DNA of 64,000 nucleotides from an uncultured Butyricicoccus sp. (lineage in GTDB: Bacteria > Bacillota > Clostridia > Oscillospirales > Butyricicoccaceae). Below the pieces are notes generated by a model, which had not been told where the DNA came from, made no database searches, and was given only the letters and a program-made list of their open reading frames with translations. This document shows, one piece after another, positions 36,263-45,749 of the stretch. Positions within the stretch are counted from its first letter, which is position 1; every line of letters starts with the position of its first letter. The stretch covers positions 18,162-82,161 of the forward strand of contig CAKTAV010000009.1 of assembly GCA_934532985.1 (NCBI GenBank), read 5' to 3'. Made by a program: the position numbers and the translations under genes.

Positions 36263-36361
36263 TGCCTGCCGATGGTCTTTGCAATAAACCCAGATTGCAA
36301 ACGCAAATCCGAGAATGCTGCAAATGCTTCCGGCAATAGTTAAAGCAGTAATATGTATCAC
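36254..36361 (-). CDS. Possible 35-residue hydrophobic peptide (type I toxin-like)
   Basis: The frame gives a short N-terminus, one membrane helix (about residues 5-26, TALTIAGSICSILGFAFAIW) and a charged tail KDHRQAKK, the layout of Fst/holin-like type I toxins. A GTG start overlaps by four bases (GTGA) the stop of a 16-codon upstream frame, suggesting coupling; the ribosome-binding site is poor. Its promoter is TTGACT-17-TATCAT (36506-36534). No sequence family was recognised, so this rests on layout. Confidence 0.4.
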   Translation of the reverse strand: MIHITALTIAGSICSILGFAFAIWVYCKDHRQAKK

Positions 36362-36505
36362 CCCTAACGAGAGTATTTCCCGCAAAGAGCTGTATACATG
36401 CCTCCATTCCGCTCTTGCGGGATGACAAGGCAACCGTCTTTGATCCGTTATCCGCTTATGAAAAGAGCAAAAGGTCTGCATAAACGGTGAGTTTCCACGA
36501 AAAAC

Positions 36506-36534
36506 ATGATAGAGTAAAAATACGGAAAAGTCAA
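36506..36534 (-). promoter_or_regulatory. Promoter of the small hydrophobic peptide transcript
   Basis: Minus strand: TTGACT (36529-36534), 17 bases, TATCAT (36506-36511); predicted 5' end near 36499. Confidence 0.65.
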
Positions 36535-36545
36535 TATAAATTTCC

Positions 36546-36578
36546 AAAATAAAAGCGGCTGCGTTGGCAGCCGCTTTT
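36546..36578 (-). terminator. Terminator of glgA
   Basis: AAAAGCGGCTGC / GCAGCCGCTTTT stem, GTTG loop, U-rich tail on the minus strand. Confidence 0.88.
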
Positions 36579-36588
36579 ACACTATATT

Positions 36589-38031
36589 TTACAGCAGAGA
36601 CGCATACAGCTCCTCATATTTCTTCGCGGAGGAAGCCCAAGAGAAATCACGCTCCATGCCGCGGCGAACCATCGCACGCCATGCGGCAGGCTCTTCATAG
36701 AATACCTTTTCAGCATAGAAGATGGTGCTGAGCATCTCATCGGCATTGTAGTTGGCAAACGAGAAGCCTGTGCCGGTCTGCTCAAAGCAGTTGTACGGCT
36801 CGACTGTATCGCGCAGACCGCCGGTCTCACGGACGATCGGCACCGTGCCGTAGCGCAGGGAAATCAGCTGGGTCAGACCGCACGGCTCAAAACGGGACGG
36901 CATGAGCATGGCGTCCGCACCGGCGTAGACATGATGCGCGCGCTGTTCGTCAAACAGAATGTTGGCGGAAACCTGTCCCTTGCGCGTCCACTCGTAGTGA
37001 CGGAACAGGTTTTCATAGCGCGGATCTCCCGTACCGATGATGACCAGCTGCATACGGGATTCCAGCATACGATGCAGCACCCATTCCACCAGATCCAGAC
37101 CCTTCTGGTCGGTCAGGCGGGTAATCATGGCGATCATCATGATGTCCGGATCCTCCGGCATGCCCAGCTCGCGCTGCAGGGCGAGCTTGTTGGCGGTCTT
37201 GCCCTTTTGGAAGGTGCGGGCGGTATAGGTTTTTTCCAACAGAGCGTCCTTTGCCGGATTATACAGATCATAGTCAATGCCGTTGAGTATGCCCCACAGA
37301 GAATCGGCGCGGGCATTGAGCAGTCCGTCCAGCCCCTCGCCGTAGTACGGCATGCGGATTTCTCCGGCGTAGGTATTGCTGACCGTCGTGATGCGGTCGG
37401 CGTAAACCAGTCCGCCCTTGAGCATGTTGGCGTCCTTGTTGAATTCCAAGCGATCCGGTGTAAAGACATGATCCGGCAGACCGGTGAAGTGCTGCATGGT
37501 CGGGATATCCCAAACGCCCTGGAACTTCAGATTATGAATCGTCATAATCGTGCGGATGCCGTGATAAAACGGATTGCTGCGGAACATCTCATGCAGAAAT
37601 ACCGGAACCAGACCGGTTTGCCAGTCGTGACAGTGGATGATATCCGGATGAAAGCCGATGACGGGCAGAATAGACAGAACCGCCTTCGAGAAGAAGCAGA
37701 ACTTCTGAATATCCCAAAGCAGATCGCCATACGGCTTATTGCCATGGAAGAAATGCTCGTTGTCGATAAAGTAATACTGAATGCCGTCCATCTGATACGT
37801 CATGATGCCGACATAGAAATTGCCCATCGCGCCGAGATCCATATAGAAATTTCCCAGATAGGAAAAATGACTGCGGTATTGCTGCGGAATACAGGTGTAA
37901 TCCGGAATGACAACGCGGACATCATACTCCTCGCGGTTAATAGACTTCGGCAGTGCACCGACGACATCAGCCAGCCCTCCGGTCTTAATAAACGGAACAC
38001 ATTCGGATGCAGCAAATAAAATGTTTTTCAT
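36589..38031 (-). CDS. glgA: Glycogen synthase (ADP-glucose type, GT5)
   Basis: It adds glucose from ADP-glucose to alpha-1,4-glucan, building storage glycogen. The 480-residue protein has the ADP-glucose-binding KTGGLADV at about residues 17-24 and the C-terminal PSRFEPCGLTQL motif. The ATG at 38031 follows AAGAGGAAAA. A good promoter (38133-38161) and a terminator show it is transcribed alone; other glg genes are not in the window. Confidence 0.96.
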   Translation of the reverse strand: MKNILFAASECVPFIKTGGLADVVGALPKSINREEYDVRVVIPDYTCIPQQYRSHFSYLGNFYMDLGAMGNFYVGIMTYQMDGIQYYFIDNEHFFHGNKPYGDLLWDIQKFCFFSKAVLSILPVIGFHPDIIHCHDWQTGLVPVFLHEMFRSNPFYHGIRTIMTIHNLKFQGVWDIPTMQHFTGLPDHVFTPDRLEFNKDANMLKGGLVYADRITTVSNTYAGEIRMPYYGEGLDGLLNARADSLWGILNGIDYDLYNPAKDALLEKTYTARTFQKGKTANKLALQRELGMPEDPDIMMIAMITRLTDQKGLDLVEWVLHRMLESRMQLVIIGTGDPRYENLFRHYEWTRKGQVSANILFDEQRAHHVYAGADAMLMPSRFEPCGLTQLISLRYGTVPIVRETGGLRDTVEPYNCFEQTGTGFSFANYNADEMLSTIFYAEKVFYEEPAAWRAMVRRGMERDFSWASSAKKYEELYASLL

Positions 38032-38132
38032 AGCATTTTCCTCTTCCTTCCCCTGCACGGTTGCGGTGAAATCACGTCTCTCTTCGCGTCTCACTGCCCG
38101 CGCCTGCGACTATACACACTTTCGATAAGCTT

Positions 38133-38161
38133 ATTATAGTCGAATCGGACGTGCAAGTCAA
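38133..38161 (-). promoter_or_regulatory. Promoter of glgA
   Basis: Minus strand: TTGACT (38156-38161), 17 bases, TATAAT (38133-38138). Confidence 0.8.
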
Positions 38162-38365
38162 TGTGCAACACAATTTAACTGTGCGTTTAGCACATCGGAA
38201 TAGGTGGAAAATACATATTTTTCGTCACTTTGCTGTAATAAAAAGAGCCTGCTGCAAGAATGAAAAATGCAGCAGACCCGATTTCGTTTCTGGGATGTTT
38301 TGCTTCCGTTGTTGGAAGACTGTTTTATGGTTAGCCTCAGAGTGAACGATCTATAAATTGCAAAT

Positions 38366-38501
38366 TTCTAATCCCCTCAGAATTTGCTACGCAAATCCAG
38401 CCACCCCTTTTTGGAGAACAAGGGACCGCGTTGTGCTAGCGGCACATGAGCGTAGCGAAAGCGGGATGGCAGACGAATGTCTGCCTGAGGGGATATGAAC
38501 T
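38366..38501. repeat. R1 dispersed repeat, copy D (full length)
   Basis: Ends CTAATCCCCTCAG and CTGAGGGGATATGAAC are inverted. The hairpin ATTTGCTACGCAAAT is the reverse of that in copy B, and GAGCGTAGCGAAAGC matches copy C. Elsewhere in 38162-38573 there is a CTGCTGCA/TGCAGCAG hairpin near 38255 and an R3-like fragment near 38550. Confidence 0.78.
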
Positions 38502-38573
38502 AACAGCAAGATTATATTTCCTGTCTGTTTGTAGAGTGGCGCTCCTGCTTTTCAAATCTCAAACTAATGACAA

Positions 38574-39881
38574 TCAAATCATTCCCGAGGTAGCAACCGA
38601 ATATACAGCCAGTGCAACCATAACGGCGAGAATCACACAGATCAGGAGGAAGCGGCGTGGATGACGGGTTTCGTCCTCGTCAATCCAATCGGCGTCCTCG
38701 GGGTCAAAGCCCTCCCAATCGTTTTCTTCGTCCTGCGCCGCTTCCTGTGCCCACTGTGGCGAATCCTGCGGAACATAACGTGCACGGGCATAGGCCTCCG
38801 GAATGCGAATATCCGGAATGACCGTGTCGGTCTGCTCCGGCATGGAGGCCAAGGCGTCGGCGACATTAAAGCGCATCGTGCCATGCTCGGATGTGGAATG
38901 TGTTGGAGTGTCGGACGCCGCTGCGGCTGGTTTAGAAGAGAGTGGTGCGGCAACGACGGTATCCCACGTCGGCGGCATAGTGTGCAGCGGATGTCTATGG
39001 GGGACTGCCTTGGGCAGAGTGACGGTTTCGTCAAACGATTCCTGCACTGTCGGAGCAGAAGGAGTCGGTGCTTCTGCCGTAGCGTCGGACGGTTCTGAAA
39101 CGGATTTCTCTGTCGGACGGGGAGCAGAATTGATTTTTAGTGCGTCTGCCAGACGGATGGGCTGAAAATCGAAATCATCATCTGTGGTTTTGATCGGTGC
39201 AGGCACTGGGGAAATCGTTTGGCTCGCCAGAGAGCGGCGGACAATTTGGGGTTCCTTGGCCGGTGTGGCGGCTGCGGTGGGCGTTACCGATGCGGTCGGT
39301 TCTGATGCTTCCTCCGCTGCGGCGGGAGCCGATATCGGCTTCTCTGCTGCCACAGGCTTAGTTTCCGACGGAGAGGGAAGCTCAGCAACAGTCGCCGGAT
39401 GACCCGTAGGAGCGGCTTCCGGCTCTGGCGATACCGCACGCTGCACCTCTGCCGCCTTTGGCGTGGACTGTGCAGGCAGCTCCGCTTCGGTTGGTGTGTG
39501 CAGCAGAGAGACCGCATCCGGCATTGCTTCCTTTGTGCTCCGGTCGTCGTCCAGTTCCTTTACCAGGGTTTGGATGACATCTGCCATCGGATTGTCCGTC
39601 GGTTCTTCTTCGATAGAGATCATGACCGATTCATGCGGCTGTGACGCGGCGTTGTGTGACGATTTTGCCACAGCAGCAAAGATGTCCTCTGGTGTCAGCG
39701 CGGCGGACACCGTCTGTTTGTTTTTTTTCTGTTTTTTCTTTTCACGGCGCTGCTGCTCTCGCTCCTGCCAGCGTTTGCGTGCGCGCTCCTCCGGCGTCAG
39801 CTGCGGCTGCACGGCGGCGCCGCATACGGTGCACACGGTACTGGATTCCGATAGCTCAGTTCCACAGTTCGGACAGTTCAT
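38574..39881 (-). CDS. Zinc-ribbon protein with Pro/Ala-rich linker and C-terminal membrane anchor
   Basis: A 435-residue protein. The N-terminus has a zinc ribbon CPNC-x13-CTVC, then a basic coiled stretch (RKRWQEREQQRREKKKQKK), a long low-complexity Ala/Pro/Thr/Glu linker (about 90-330), and one membrane helix at about 412-430 with a short tail. It is probably a tail-anchored protein with the ribbon in the cytoplasm. No family was recognised; the start at 39881 follows a GAGG. It lies close behind the DUF5662 gene on the same strand. Confidence 0.75.
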   Translation of the reverse strand: MNCPNCGTELSESSTVCTVCGAAVQPQLTPEERARKRWQEREQQRREKKKQKKNKQTVSAALTPEDIFAAVAKSSHNAASQPHESVMISIEEEPTDNPMADVIQTLVKELDDDRSTKEAMPDAVSLLHTPTEAELPAQSTPKAAEVQRAVSPEPEAAPTGHPATVAELPSPSETKPVAAEKPISAPAAAEEASEPTASVTPTAAATPAKEPQIVRRSLASQTISPVPAPIKTTDDDFDFQPIRLADALKINSAPRPTEKSVSEPSDATAEAPTPSAPTVQESFDETVTLPKAVPHRHPLHTMPPTWDTVVAAPLSSKPAAAASDTPTHSTSEHGTMRFNVADALASMPEQTDTVIPDIRIPEAYARARYVPQDSPQWAQEAAQDEENDWEGFDPEDADWIDEDETRHPRRFLLICVILAVMVALAVYSVATSGMI

Positions 39882-39930
39882 TCTTTCAACCTCGTATTGA
39901 ATTCTCTTCGTTTTCTCTCTGTATTCGGCC

Positions 39931-40575
39931 TCACCGGTGGAGGATTTCCCTGCGGATATAGGCAAAGGTGGCGTCCTCGCCCTCGTTGGCCAGCATTTTC
40001 AGCATGGTGGCAAGCAGCTCCCGCGTGTTCGGGTGCATTAATTCCTTGGCATAGCCGCCGGAATAATACTCCCACGGGTCGCTGTCGCGGTAGGCATCGC
40101 CGCGGTACGTCTTGCTGGCGGCGACGCGGTCACAGAACATCTCCACGACGTACTCGACCGGCATTTCCATGCCGACTAGCATCGGATCGCCCTCCTTGCG
40201 GTTCATCGCATAGTCGATCCAGTATTCAAAGTGGTGCTTATTGCGTCCTTTGTGATGCAGCCACGCACGGCTCACGCCGCGGTCCAACCGCTCCGCGTTG
40301 TTCGGGCTTTGGTCGCCCTGATAATATTTGGCGCCAACGAGAAATTCCACCGGCGCATATTTGGATAAATCATGCATCAGTCCCTGCCGGTACAGGCCGA
40401 CGCGGAAGCAGTGCTGCCGCACGAGCTTGCGATGGTGATTGACGGTGTGCAGGTGCTTATACCACTTGGCGTTTTCCACCTTTTCCTGATAGGGCTTGAC
40501 CGCGCGGGCGACAGGTTCGAGCGTCTTTTCGACGGTCTGGCGATTGAGCTTGATATGAATATCCATGGGTTTCAT
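39931..40575 (-). CDS. DUF5662 family protein (HD-like)
   Basis: A 214-residue protein matching the DUF5662 pattern. Conserved histidine/aspartate clusters (HHRKLV, GLMHDLSKY, WLHHKGRNKHHFEYW) resemble a metal-dependent HD-type phosphohydrolase site, but no activity is known to me. The ATG at 40575 is nine bases from GGGAGG; an upstream ATG at 40581 is too near. It starts 20 bases after the DUF445 gene ends, so they form an operon. Confidence 0.85.
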   Translation of the reverse strand: MKPMDIHIKLNRQTVEKTLEPVARAVKPYQEKVENAKWYKHLHTVNHHRKLVRQHCFRVGLYRQGLMHDLSKYAPVEFLVGAKYYQGDQSPNNAERLDRGVSRAWLHHKGRNKHHFEYWIDYAMNRKEGDPMLVGMEMPVEYVVEMFCDRVAASKTYRGDAYRDSDPWEYYSGGYAKELMHPNTRELLATMLKMLANEGEDATFAYIRREILHR

Positions 40576-40595
40576 TCGCATCTACCTCCCGCAGA

Positions 40596-41492
40596 TTACC
40601 ACAATAGATTCAGCAGACCCAGGAGAAAGCCGATCAGCGCGCCGAGGTTGACTACGGCGGACAGCTCGCGCTTCATCACGGACAGTACCATTTTCTCCAG
40701 CTCTTCCGGGCTGAGGGCGTCGATCTGTCGCTCGGCAATAGCAGCGACATCTACGGTTTTGTGCATATCCGGCAGGTGCTTGGTGACGACGGCTTCGTAT
40801 AGCGCGACAGCCAGCTCAGGTACATCCACGCCGCTGTCCAGCAGATAGCGGGCGAGATCCCCGGCGGTCTTGTGCTCCAGATGATCCAGCTCCTCGCAGA
40901 TGGCCGGAGTGAGCAGCTGTTCGCTGTTTTCCGCCAGATAGTCGTTGACCTTCTGGGCAATCGGCGCGGAAAAGCTTTGCAGCATGTCGTCATTCAGCAT
41001 CATCGCAAGCAGGGAACCCTTGACCTTTTCCTGTACGGCGGTGAGCACCTGCTGTGCGACTATATCGCCCAGCTCCATTTCCTGTACGCGCTGCACGGCG
41101 TGGTCAGTCACGTCGCGGTACACGCCTTCGCGGAGCGACCGGTATCTGTCCTCTCCCGCTTGGTGCTCCATGAGCTCGCCGAGAGAAGCCGGGTTTTGCG
41201 TCTGCGTTTGCAGCCAGGTGGAAACCGCATCGCGTACGGCCTGCTTTGTGCCGTCTGAGAGCAGCTCGCGTCCAATGGCGTCTTGTGTCAGCAGCTGGGC
41301 GCTGATCACGCGTCCGGCGGAACGGGCCAGACGGGACTGCCCCTTCGGAATCACACCCGGTGTAAACGGCAGCTGGTGTCCGAACAGGAACACCGGCCGA
41401 CGCGGGTGAAACAGCATTTTTACGGCAATATAATTGGTACAATACCCGATGACCGCGCCCAGCAGAGGGCGTGCCAGTGTGGATATGATCAT
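40596..41492 (-). CDS. DUF445 family membrane protein
   Basis: A 298-residue protein of the DUF445 family. The N-terminal segment GAVIGYCTNYIAVKMLFHP with PFTPGVIPKGQSRLA is the family hallmark; a C-terminal hydrophobic helix (about 278-298) anchors it again. The middle is helical and soluble. Function is unknown. It is the first gene of a minus-strand set with DUF5662 and perhaps the zinc-ribbon gene. Confidence 0.9.
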   Translation of the reverse strand: MIISTLARPLLGAVIGYCTNYIAVKMLFHPRRPVFLFGHQLPFTPGVIPKGQSRLARSAGRVISAQLLTQDAIGRELLSDGTKQAVRDAVSTWLQTQTQNPASLGELMEHQAGEDRYRSLREGVYRDVTDHAVQRVQEMELGDIVAQQVLTAVQEKVKGSLLAMMLNDDMLQSFSAPIAQKVNDYLAENSEQLLTPAICEELDHLEHKTAGDLARYLLDSGVDVPELAVALYEAVVTKHLPDMHKTVDVAAIAERQIDALSPEELEKMVLSVMKRELSAVVNLGALIGFLLGLLNLLW

Positions 41493-41799
41493 ACAATCCC
41501 TTCTTCTATTGGTTCAGTCTTATTCATACTACATTATATAATGGAGCAGACAAAAGAGCAATGTACGTTTTACTGTTTTTGTGTTAGAACAGGGCGGATT
41601 TTTGCTCTTTTCCGCTGATTGCATTGTGAGGAGGAAAACGGGCCGATCGAAAAAAGTTTACAGTTTCCATAGATATTTTTCTTTTCTATATTTTGTTCGC
41701 ATGATATAATAGCTCATTATAACTTTGGTAATGATTCCGACATCTTCTGCACAGATGCAACCCTATGATGCAGACGATTTTCCCGTCTACACCGCCGGA
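41493..41799 (+). other. Gap between DUF445 and glmS, with glmS promoter
   Basis: T/A-rich stretch with a clear TATAAT at 41705-41710 and only a weak -35 (TTTTCT). A transcript from about 41717 would carry the ribozyme. No gene is seen. Confidence 0.5.
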
Positions 41800-41942
41800 A
41801 CCAAGCGCCAGAGCTGTTGTGCAGAGCAGCTGACGAGGCGGAAGTGATCGAACTGTTCGGCGGATGCTTCCCGACCGCGGCACACGGACGCAGGTGCTCC
41901 ACAAAACATCCGGACGACCGGATGGACAAAAGGAGTTACAAC
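41800..41942 (+). ncRNA. glmS ribozyme (glucosamine-6-phosphate-activated)
   Basis: The leader contains the conserved core AGCGCCAGAGCTG, CAGCTGACGAGG, ATCGAA and TTCGGCGGATGCTTCCCG in order, matching the glmS ribozyme. Self-cleavage is expected between A41804 and G41805. The late hairpin CATCCGG/CCGGATG near 41909-41926 matches P4. When glucosamine-6-phosphate is high the RNA cuts itself and the glmS message is destroyed, giving feedback control of the next gene. Confidence 0.93.
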
Positions 41943-41976
41943 GTGCACGATACTTATTTTTCTGGAGGTACACACT

Positions 41977-43803
41977 ATGTGTGGAATTGTAGGCTTTGCC
42001 GGACGTCGCCCGGCGGCACCATTTCTTCTCGATGGTCTGAGCAAGCTGGAATACCGCGGCTATGACTCTGCCGGTATTGCGGTATTCGGCGACCATATTC
42101 GCACTGTAAAGTCCCGCGGTCGGCTGGAGGACCTGCGAAGCAAGGTGGCAGAGGTCAGCCATCTGGACGGTACGGTGGGCATTGGACATACGCGCTGGGC
42201 CACCCATGGCGCGCCGAACGACATCAACTCGCACCCGCACAGCAGTATGAACGGACGCGTCAGCGTGGTGCACAACGGCATTATTGAAAACTATATCCCG
42301 CTCAAGCAGGAGCTGGAGGCAGCCGGTGTGGTATTCCGCTCGGAGACCGACACCGAGGTTGTCGCGCAGCTGTTTGAGTATTACTATGAGGGCGATATGG
42401 TGGATACGCTGATTCGCGTGCTTGGTCGCCTGCGCGGCTCGTATGCGCTGGGCATTCTGTGCGCGGATCATCCGGACACGATTCTCGCCGTGCGCAAGGA
42501 CAGCCCGATGATTATCGGTCTGGGCGAGGGTGAAAACTATATCGCCTCGGATATTCCGGCGGTGCTGGAGCATACCCGCAAGTACTATCTGCTGGGCGAC
42601 AATGAAATTGTTGTCATGAGGGCGGACTCGGTACAGATTTTGGGCATGGATAAGCAGCCGATCGAGCACGAGATATTCGAGGTAAACTATGACATCTCGG
42701 CCGCGGAAAAGGGCGGATATGAGTACTTCATGATGAAGGAAATTCAGGAGCAGCCGCGCGCGGTTCGCACGTGCATCGGTTCGCGCATGCGCGAGGACGG
42801 GGAGATCGTGCTGGACAAGATCCGCCTGACCGAGGAGCAGATCAAGAAAATCGGACGCATTTATATTGTCGCCTGCGGCAGCGCATGGCACGCGGGCATT
42901 GTCGCCAAGTACGTCATCGAAGAAATCGCCCGCATTCCGGTGGAAGTTGATCTGGCGTCGGAGTTCCGCTACCGCCGCCCGATTCTCTCGCAGGATGATC
43001 TGTGCATTGCGATCAGCCAGTCCGGTGAGACGGCGGATACGCTGGCGGCGCTGCGCGAGGCACGCGCCAATGACGTGTATGTTCTGTCCATTGTCAACGC
43101 CGTGGGCAGCACGATTGCCCGCGAGAGCGACGACGTACTGTATACGATGGCGGGACCAGAGATCGCCGTTGCGACCACCAAGGGCTATTCCACGCAGCTG
43201 GCTGTCATTTACCTGCTCGCGCTCAAGTTCGCAAAGGTGCGTCACGCAATGCGGCCGGAGCGCTTGGAGGAACTGCGTCAGGCGCTGCTGCGGCTGCCGG
43301 ATCAGCTTGAGCCGCTGGTCAACATGCACGACCGCCTGCACGACATGGCAAAGCGTTTTGCCGACCGCAATGATATCTTCCTGATTGGACGCGGCATCGA
43401 CTACGGGGCGTCGCTGGAAAGCTCACTCAAGCTCAAGGAGATTTCCTATGTTCACTCGGAGGCGTATGCCGCCGGTGAGCTCAAGCACGGTACCATCTCG
43501 CTGATTGAGGAGGGCACGCCGGTGATTGCTGTGGCGACGCAGGATGCGCTGTATGAAAAGCTGGTCAGCAACGTCAAGGAGGTCAAGGCGCGCGGCGCGT
43601 ATGTTGTGGCAATTGTTAAGGAAGGCTGTATGGATGTCGAGGAGATCGCCGACGAGGTCATCTACATTCCGGCGACGGACGATCTGTTTACCTCCACGCT
43701 GACGGTTGTGCCGATGCAGCTGCTGGCCTATTATATGGCGGTAGAGCGCGGCTGCGATGTCGATAAGCCGAGAAATCTTGCCAAATCGGTTACAGTAGAG
43801 TAA
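41977..43803 (+). CDS. glmS: Glutamine-fructose-6-phosphate aminotransferase
   Basis: It makes glucosamine-6-phosphate, the first step to UDP-GlcNAc for peptidoglycan. The glutaminase nucleophile is Cys2 in MCGIVGFAG. Two sugar isomerase (SIS) domains follow, with SQSGETADTLAAL and ELKHGTISLIEEG. Length is 608 residues. CTGGAGG precedes the ATG. The ribozyme in its leader provides product feedback. Confidence 0.99.
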   Translation: MCGIVGFAGRRPAAPFLLDGLSKLEYRGYDSAGIAVFGDHIRTVKSRGRLEDLRSKVAEVSHLDGTVGIGHTRWATHGAPNDINSHPHSSMNGRVSVVHNGIIENYIPLKQELEAAGVVFRSETDTEVVAQLFEYYYEGDMVDTLIRVLGRLRGSYALGILCADHPDTILAVRKDSPMIIGLGEGENYIASDIPAVLEHTRKYYLLGDNEIVVMRADSVQILGMDKQPIEHEIFEVNYDISAAEKGGYEYFMMKEIQEQPRAVRTCIGSRMREDGEIVLDKIRLTEEQIKKIGRIYIVACGSAWHAGIVAKYVIEEIARIPVEVDLASEFRYRRPILSQDDLCIAISQSGETADTLAALREARANDVYVLSIVNAVGSTIARESDDVLYTMAGPEIAVATTKGYSTQLAVIYLLALKFAKVRHAMRPERLEELRQALLRLPDQLEPLVNMHDRLHDMAKRFADRNDIFLIGRGIDYGASLESSLKLKEISYVHSEAYAAGELKHGTISLIEEGTPVIAVATQDALYEKLVSNVKEVKARGAYVVAIVKEGCMDVEEIADEVIYIPATDDLFTSTLTVVPMQLLAYYMAVERGCDVDKPRNLAKSVTVE

Positions 43804-43852
43804 GAATGGCTCGACCGATTGAGACCGCACAAAAAGAGATAAACGAATACAT

Positions 43853-43882
43853 ACGCGCTGCCTGCGGGCGGCGCGTGTTTTT
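43853..43882 (+). terminator. Terminator after glmS
   Basis: ACGCGCTGCC pairs with GGCGGCGCGT around a short loop, then five T. Confidence 0.82.
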
Positions 43883-44123
43883 GTGCTGCGGATAGTTTAA
43901 CCAGAACGACATCAGAATTTTCCGTCACAATTTCACACTTTTTGTAGACACGCACAATTTTTGAACGTTTATTACAAAAAACAATGTGATTTTACACAAT
44001 TCGCTATGGAAATTCGAGATAGCTTGTGCTATACTAAGTTTGTATTCGTTATATCATGATGTGCAAGCATATTGGGAGCATGTCAGAAAAGAAAGAGAAT
44101 TGTGAAAAGGTGGATTTTAAACT
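43883..44123 (+). promoter_or_regulatory. pgi upstream region with extended -10 promoter
   Basis: An A/T-rich stretch. TGC-TATACT (44027-44035) is an extended -10 without a strong -35. AAAGGTGG serves as the ribosome-binding site. Confidence 0.5.
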
Positions 44124-45464
44124 ATGGCACTGCAACTGAAAATGACTGGTTTGACCGAATTCGTGAAGGAGACGGAGTTGGTCAATATGAACCCGCTCAT
44201 TCAAACCTGCAACGAGATGATCCGGAGCAAGAAATATGCCGGAAACGACTTTTTGGGCTGGGTTGACCTGCCGGTTGACTACGACAAGGAAGAGTTTTCC
44301 CGCATTCAGGCGGCGGCAAAGACCATTCAGGAGACCTGTGATGTTCTGGTCGTCATCGGTATCGGCGGATCGTATCTGGGTGCGCGCGCGGCGATTGAGT
44401 TTGCCAACGGACAGATGTACAACGCGATTCGCGCAAAGGGGATTCCAGAAATCTATTTCGTCGGCAACAACATGAGCTCCGCGCAGCTGAACGATATCGT
44501 GACGATTATCGGAGAGCGCGATTTTGGCATTAACGTCATCTCCAAGTCCGGCACGACGACGGAGCCGGCGATTGCATTTCGCCTGTTCAAGACACTGTGT
44601 GAGAAGAGATATGGCAAGGCAGGGGCCAAAAAGCGCATCTTTGCCACGACAGATAAGGCGCGCGGTGCGCTCAAGCAGCTGGCGACGGAGGAGGGCTATG
44701 AGACCTTTGTCGTCCCGGATGATGTCGGCGGTCGTTTTTCCGTGCTGTCGGCAGTCGGTCTGCTGCCGATTGCGGCGGCCGGCATTGACATTGCGGAGAT
44801 GATGCGCGGCGCAGCGGAATCGCGCGAAGCCTTCCAGAACGGAACGACGATGGACAATCTGTGTTTTCGCTATGCGGCTCTGCGCAATATTCTGTACCGC
44901 AAGGGAAAGGGCACCGAGATTCTCGTCAACTACGAGCCGGCACTATCCATGTTTGGTGAATGGTTTAAGCAGCTATTTGCGGAGTCGGAAGGCAAGGATC
45001 TCAAGGGAATTTTCCCGGTATCCGCAAATTTCTCCACCGATTTGCACTCGATTGGTCAGTTTATTCAGGACGGCACACGCAATCTGTTTGAGACCGTGCT
45101 GTGGGTCAAGGAATCCCGCGCAGAGGTTGTCATTCCGGAAGCGGAGGACGATCTGGACGGTCTGAACTATCTGGCGGGACAGACGATGCACTTTGCCAAC
45201 TCCAAGGCATATAACGGCACGCTGCTGGCGCATGTGGACGGCGGATGCCCAAATATCGTGCTGGAAATTGACCGCACGGATGCCTATCATTTCGGCTATC
45301 TGGTGTACTTCTTTGAGAAGGCATGCGGTCTGTCGGGCTATCTGCTCGGTATCAATCCGTTTGATCAGCCGGGTGTGGAGAGCTATAAGAAGAATATGTT
45401 TGCCCTGTTGGGCAAGCCGGGCTATGAGGACGCCAAGACGGCGCTGGAGGCACGGCTGAAGTAA
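44124..45464 (+). CDS. pgi: Glucose-6-phosphate isomerase
   Basis: It interconverts glucose-6-phosphate and fructose-6-phosphate in glycolysis, which also supplies GlmS next door. The 446-residue size is the short bacterial form. Phosphosugar-site motifs GIGGSYLGARA and SKSGTTTEPA are clear, with the C-terminal active region NPFDQPGVESYKKNMF. A terminator follows directly. Confidence 0.97.
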   Translation: MALQLKMTGLTEFVKETELVNMNPLIQTCNEMIRSKKYAGNDFLGWVDLPVDYDKEEFSRIQAAAKTIQETCDVLVVIGIGGSYLGARAAIEFANGQMYNAIRAKGIPEIYFVGNNMSSAQLNDIVTIIGERDFGINVISKSGTTTEPAIAFRLFKTLCEKRYGKAGAKKRIFATTDKARGALKQLATEEGYETFVVPDDVGGRFSVLSAVGLLPIAAAGIDIAEMMRGAAESREAFQNGTTMDNLCFRYAALRNILYRKGKGTEILVNYEPALSMFGEWFKQLFAESEGKDLKGIFPVSANFSTDLHSIGQFIQDGTRNLFETVLWVKESRAEVVIPEAEDDLDGLNYLAGQTMHFANSKAYNGTLLAHVDGGCPNIVLEIDRTDAYHFGYLVYFFEKACGLSGYLLGINPFDQPGVESYKKNMFALLGKPGYEDAKTALEARLK

Positions 45465-45480
45465 TCTGAGATACTATAAA

Positions 45481-45524
45481 AAAACGCACGTCTTTCGGAA
45501 TATGTTCCGAAGGGCGTGCGTTTT
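45481..45524 (+). terminator. Terminator after pgi
   Basis: Long stem AACGCACG...TTCGGAA / TTCCGAA...CGTGCGTT with a TATG loop and T tail. Confidence 0.9.
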
Positions 45525-45749
45525 GCTGCTTGCCATTGTACAACAAGCAGCTGTAAATTGTTGAAATTTCAACTTTTTGCGCAATTTGTTTGAAATTTTG
45601 CGTTTTAGGGTGTAAAATAGCGGTGCTCCATCAAAAAAGATGGTTTTAAGAGCAAAATAGTTTTCAAATCTACATTATTTTGTTTCGGATACTGCACGCT
45701 GTATTGTGGGAAATGGCATGATGCAGCGGTGTGTTTATGAGGAATGCAT

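Noticed and set aside
41686..43341. A 551-codon open frame antisense to glmS and its ribozyme
   Set aside because: It is opposite a certain gene and a certain ribozyme, with no family features.
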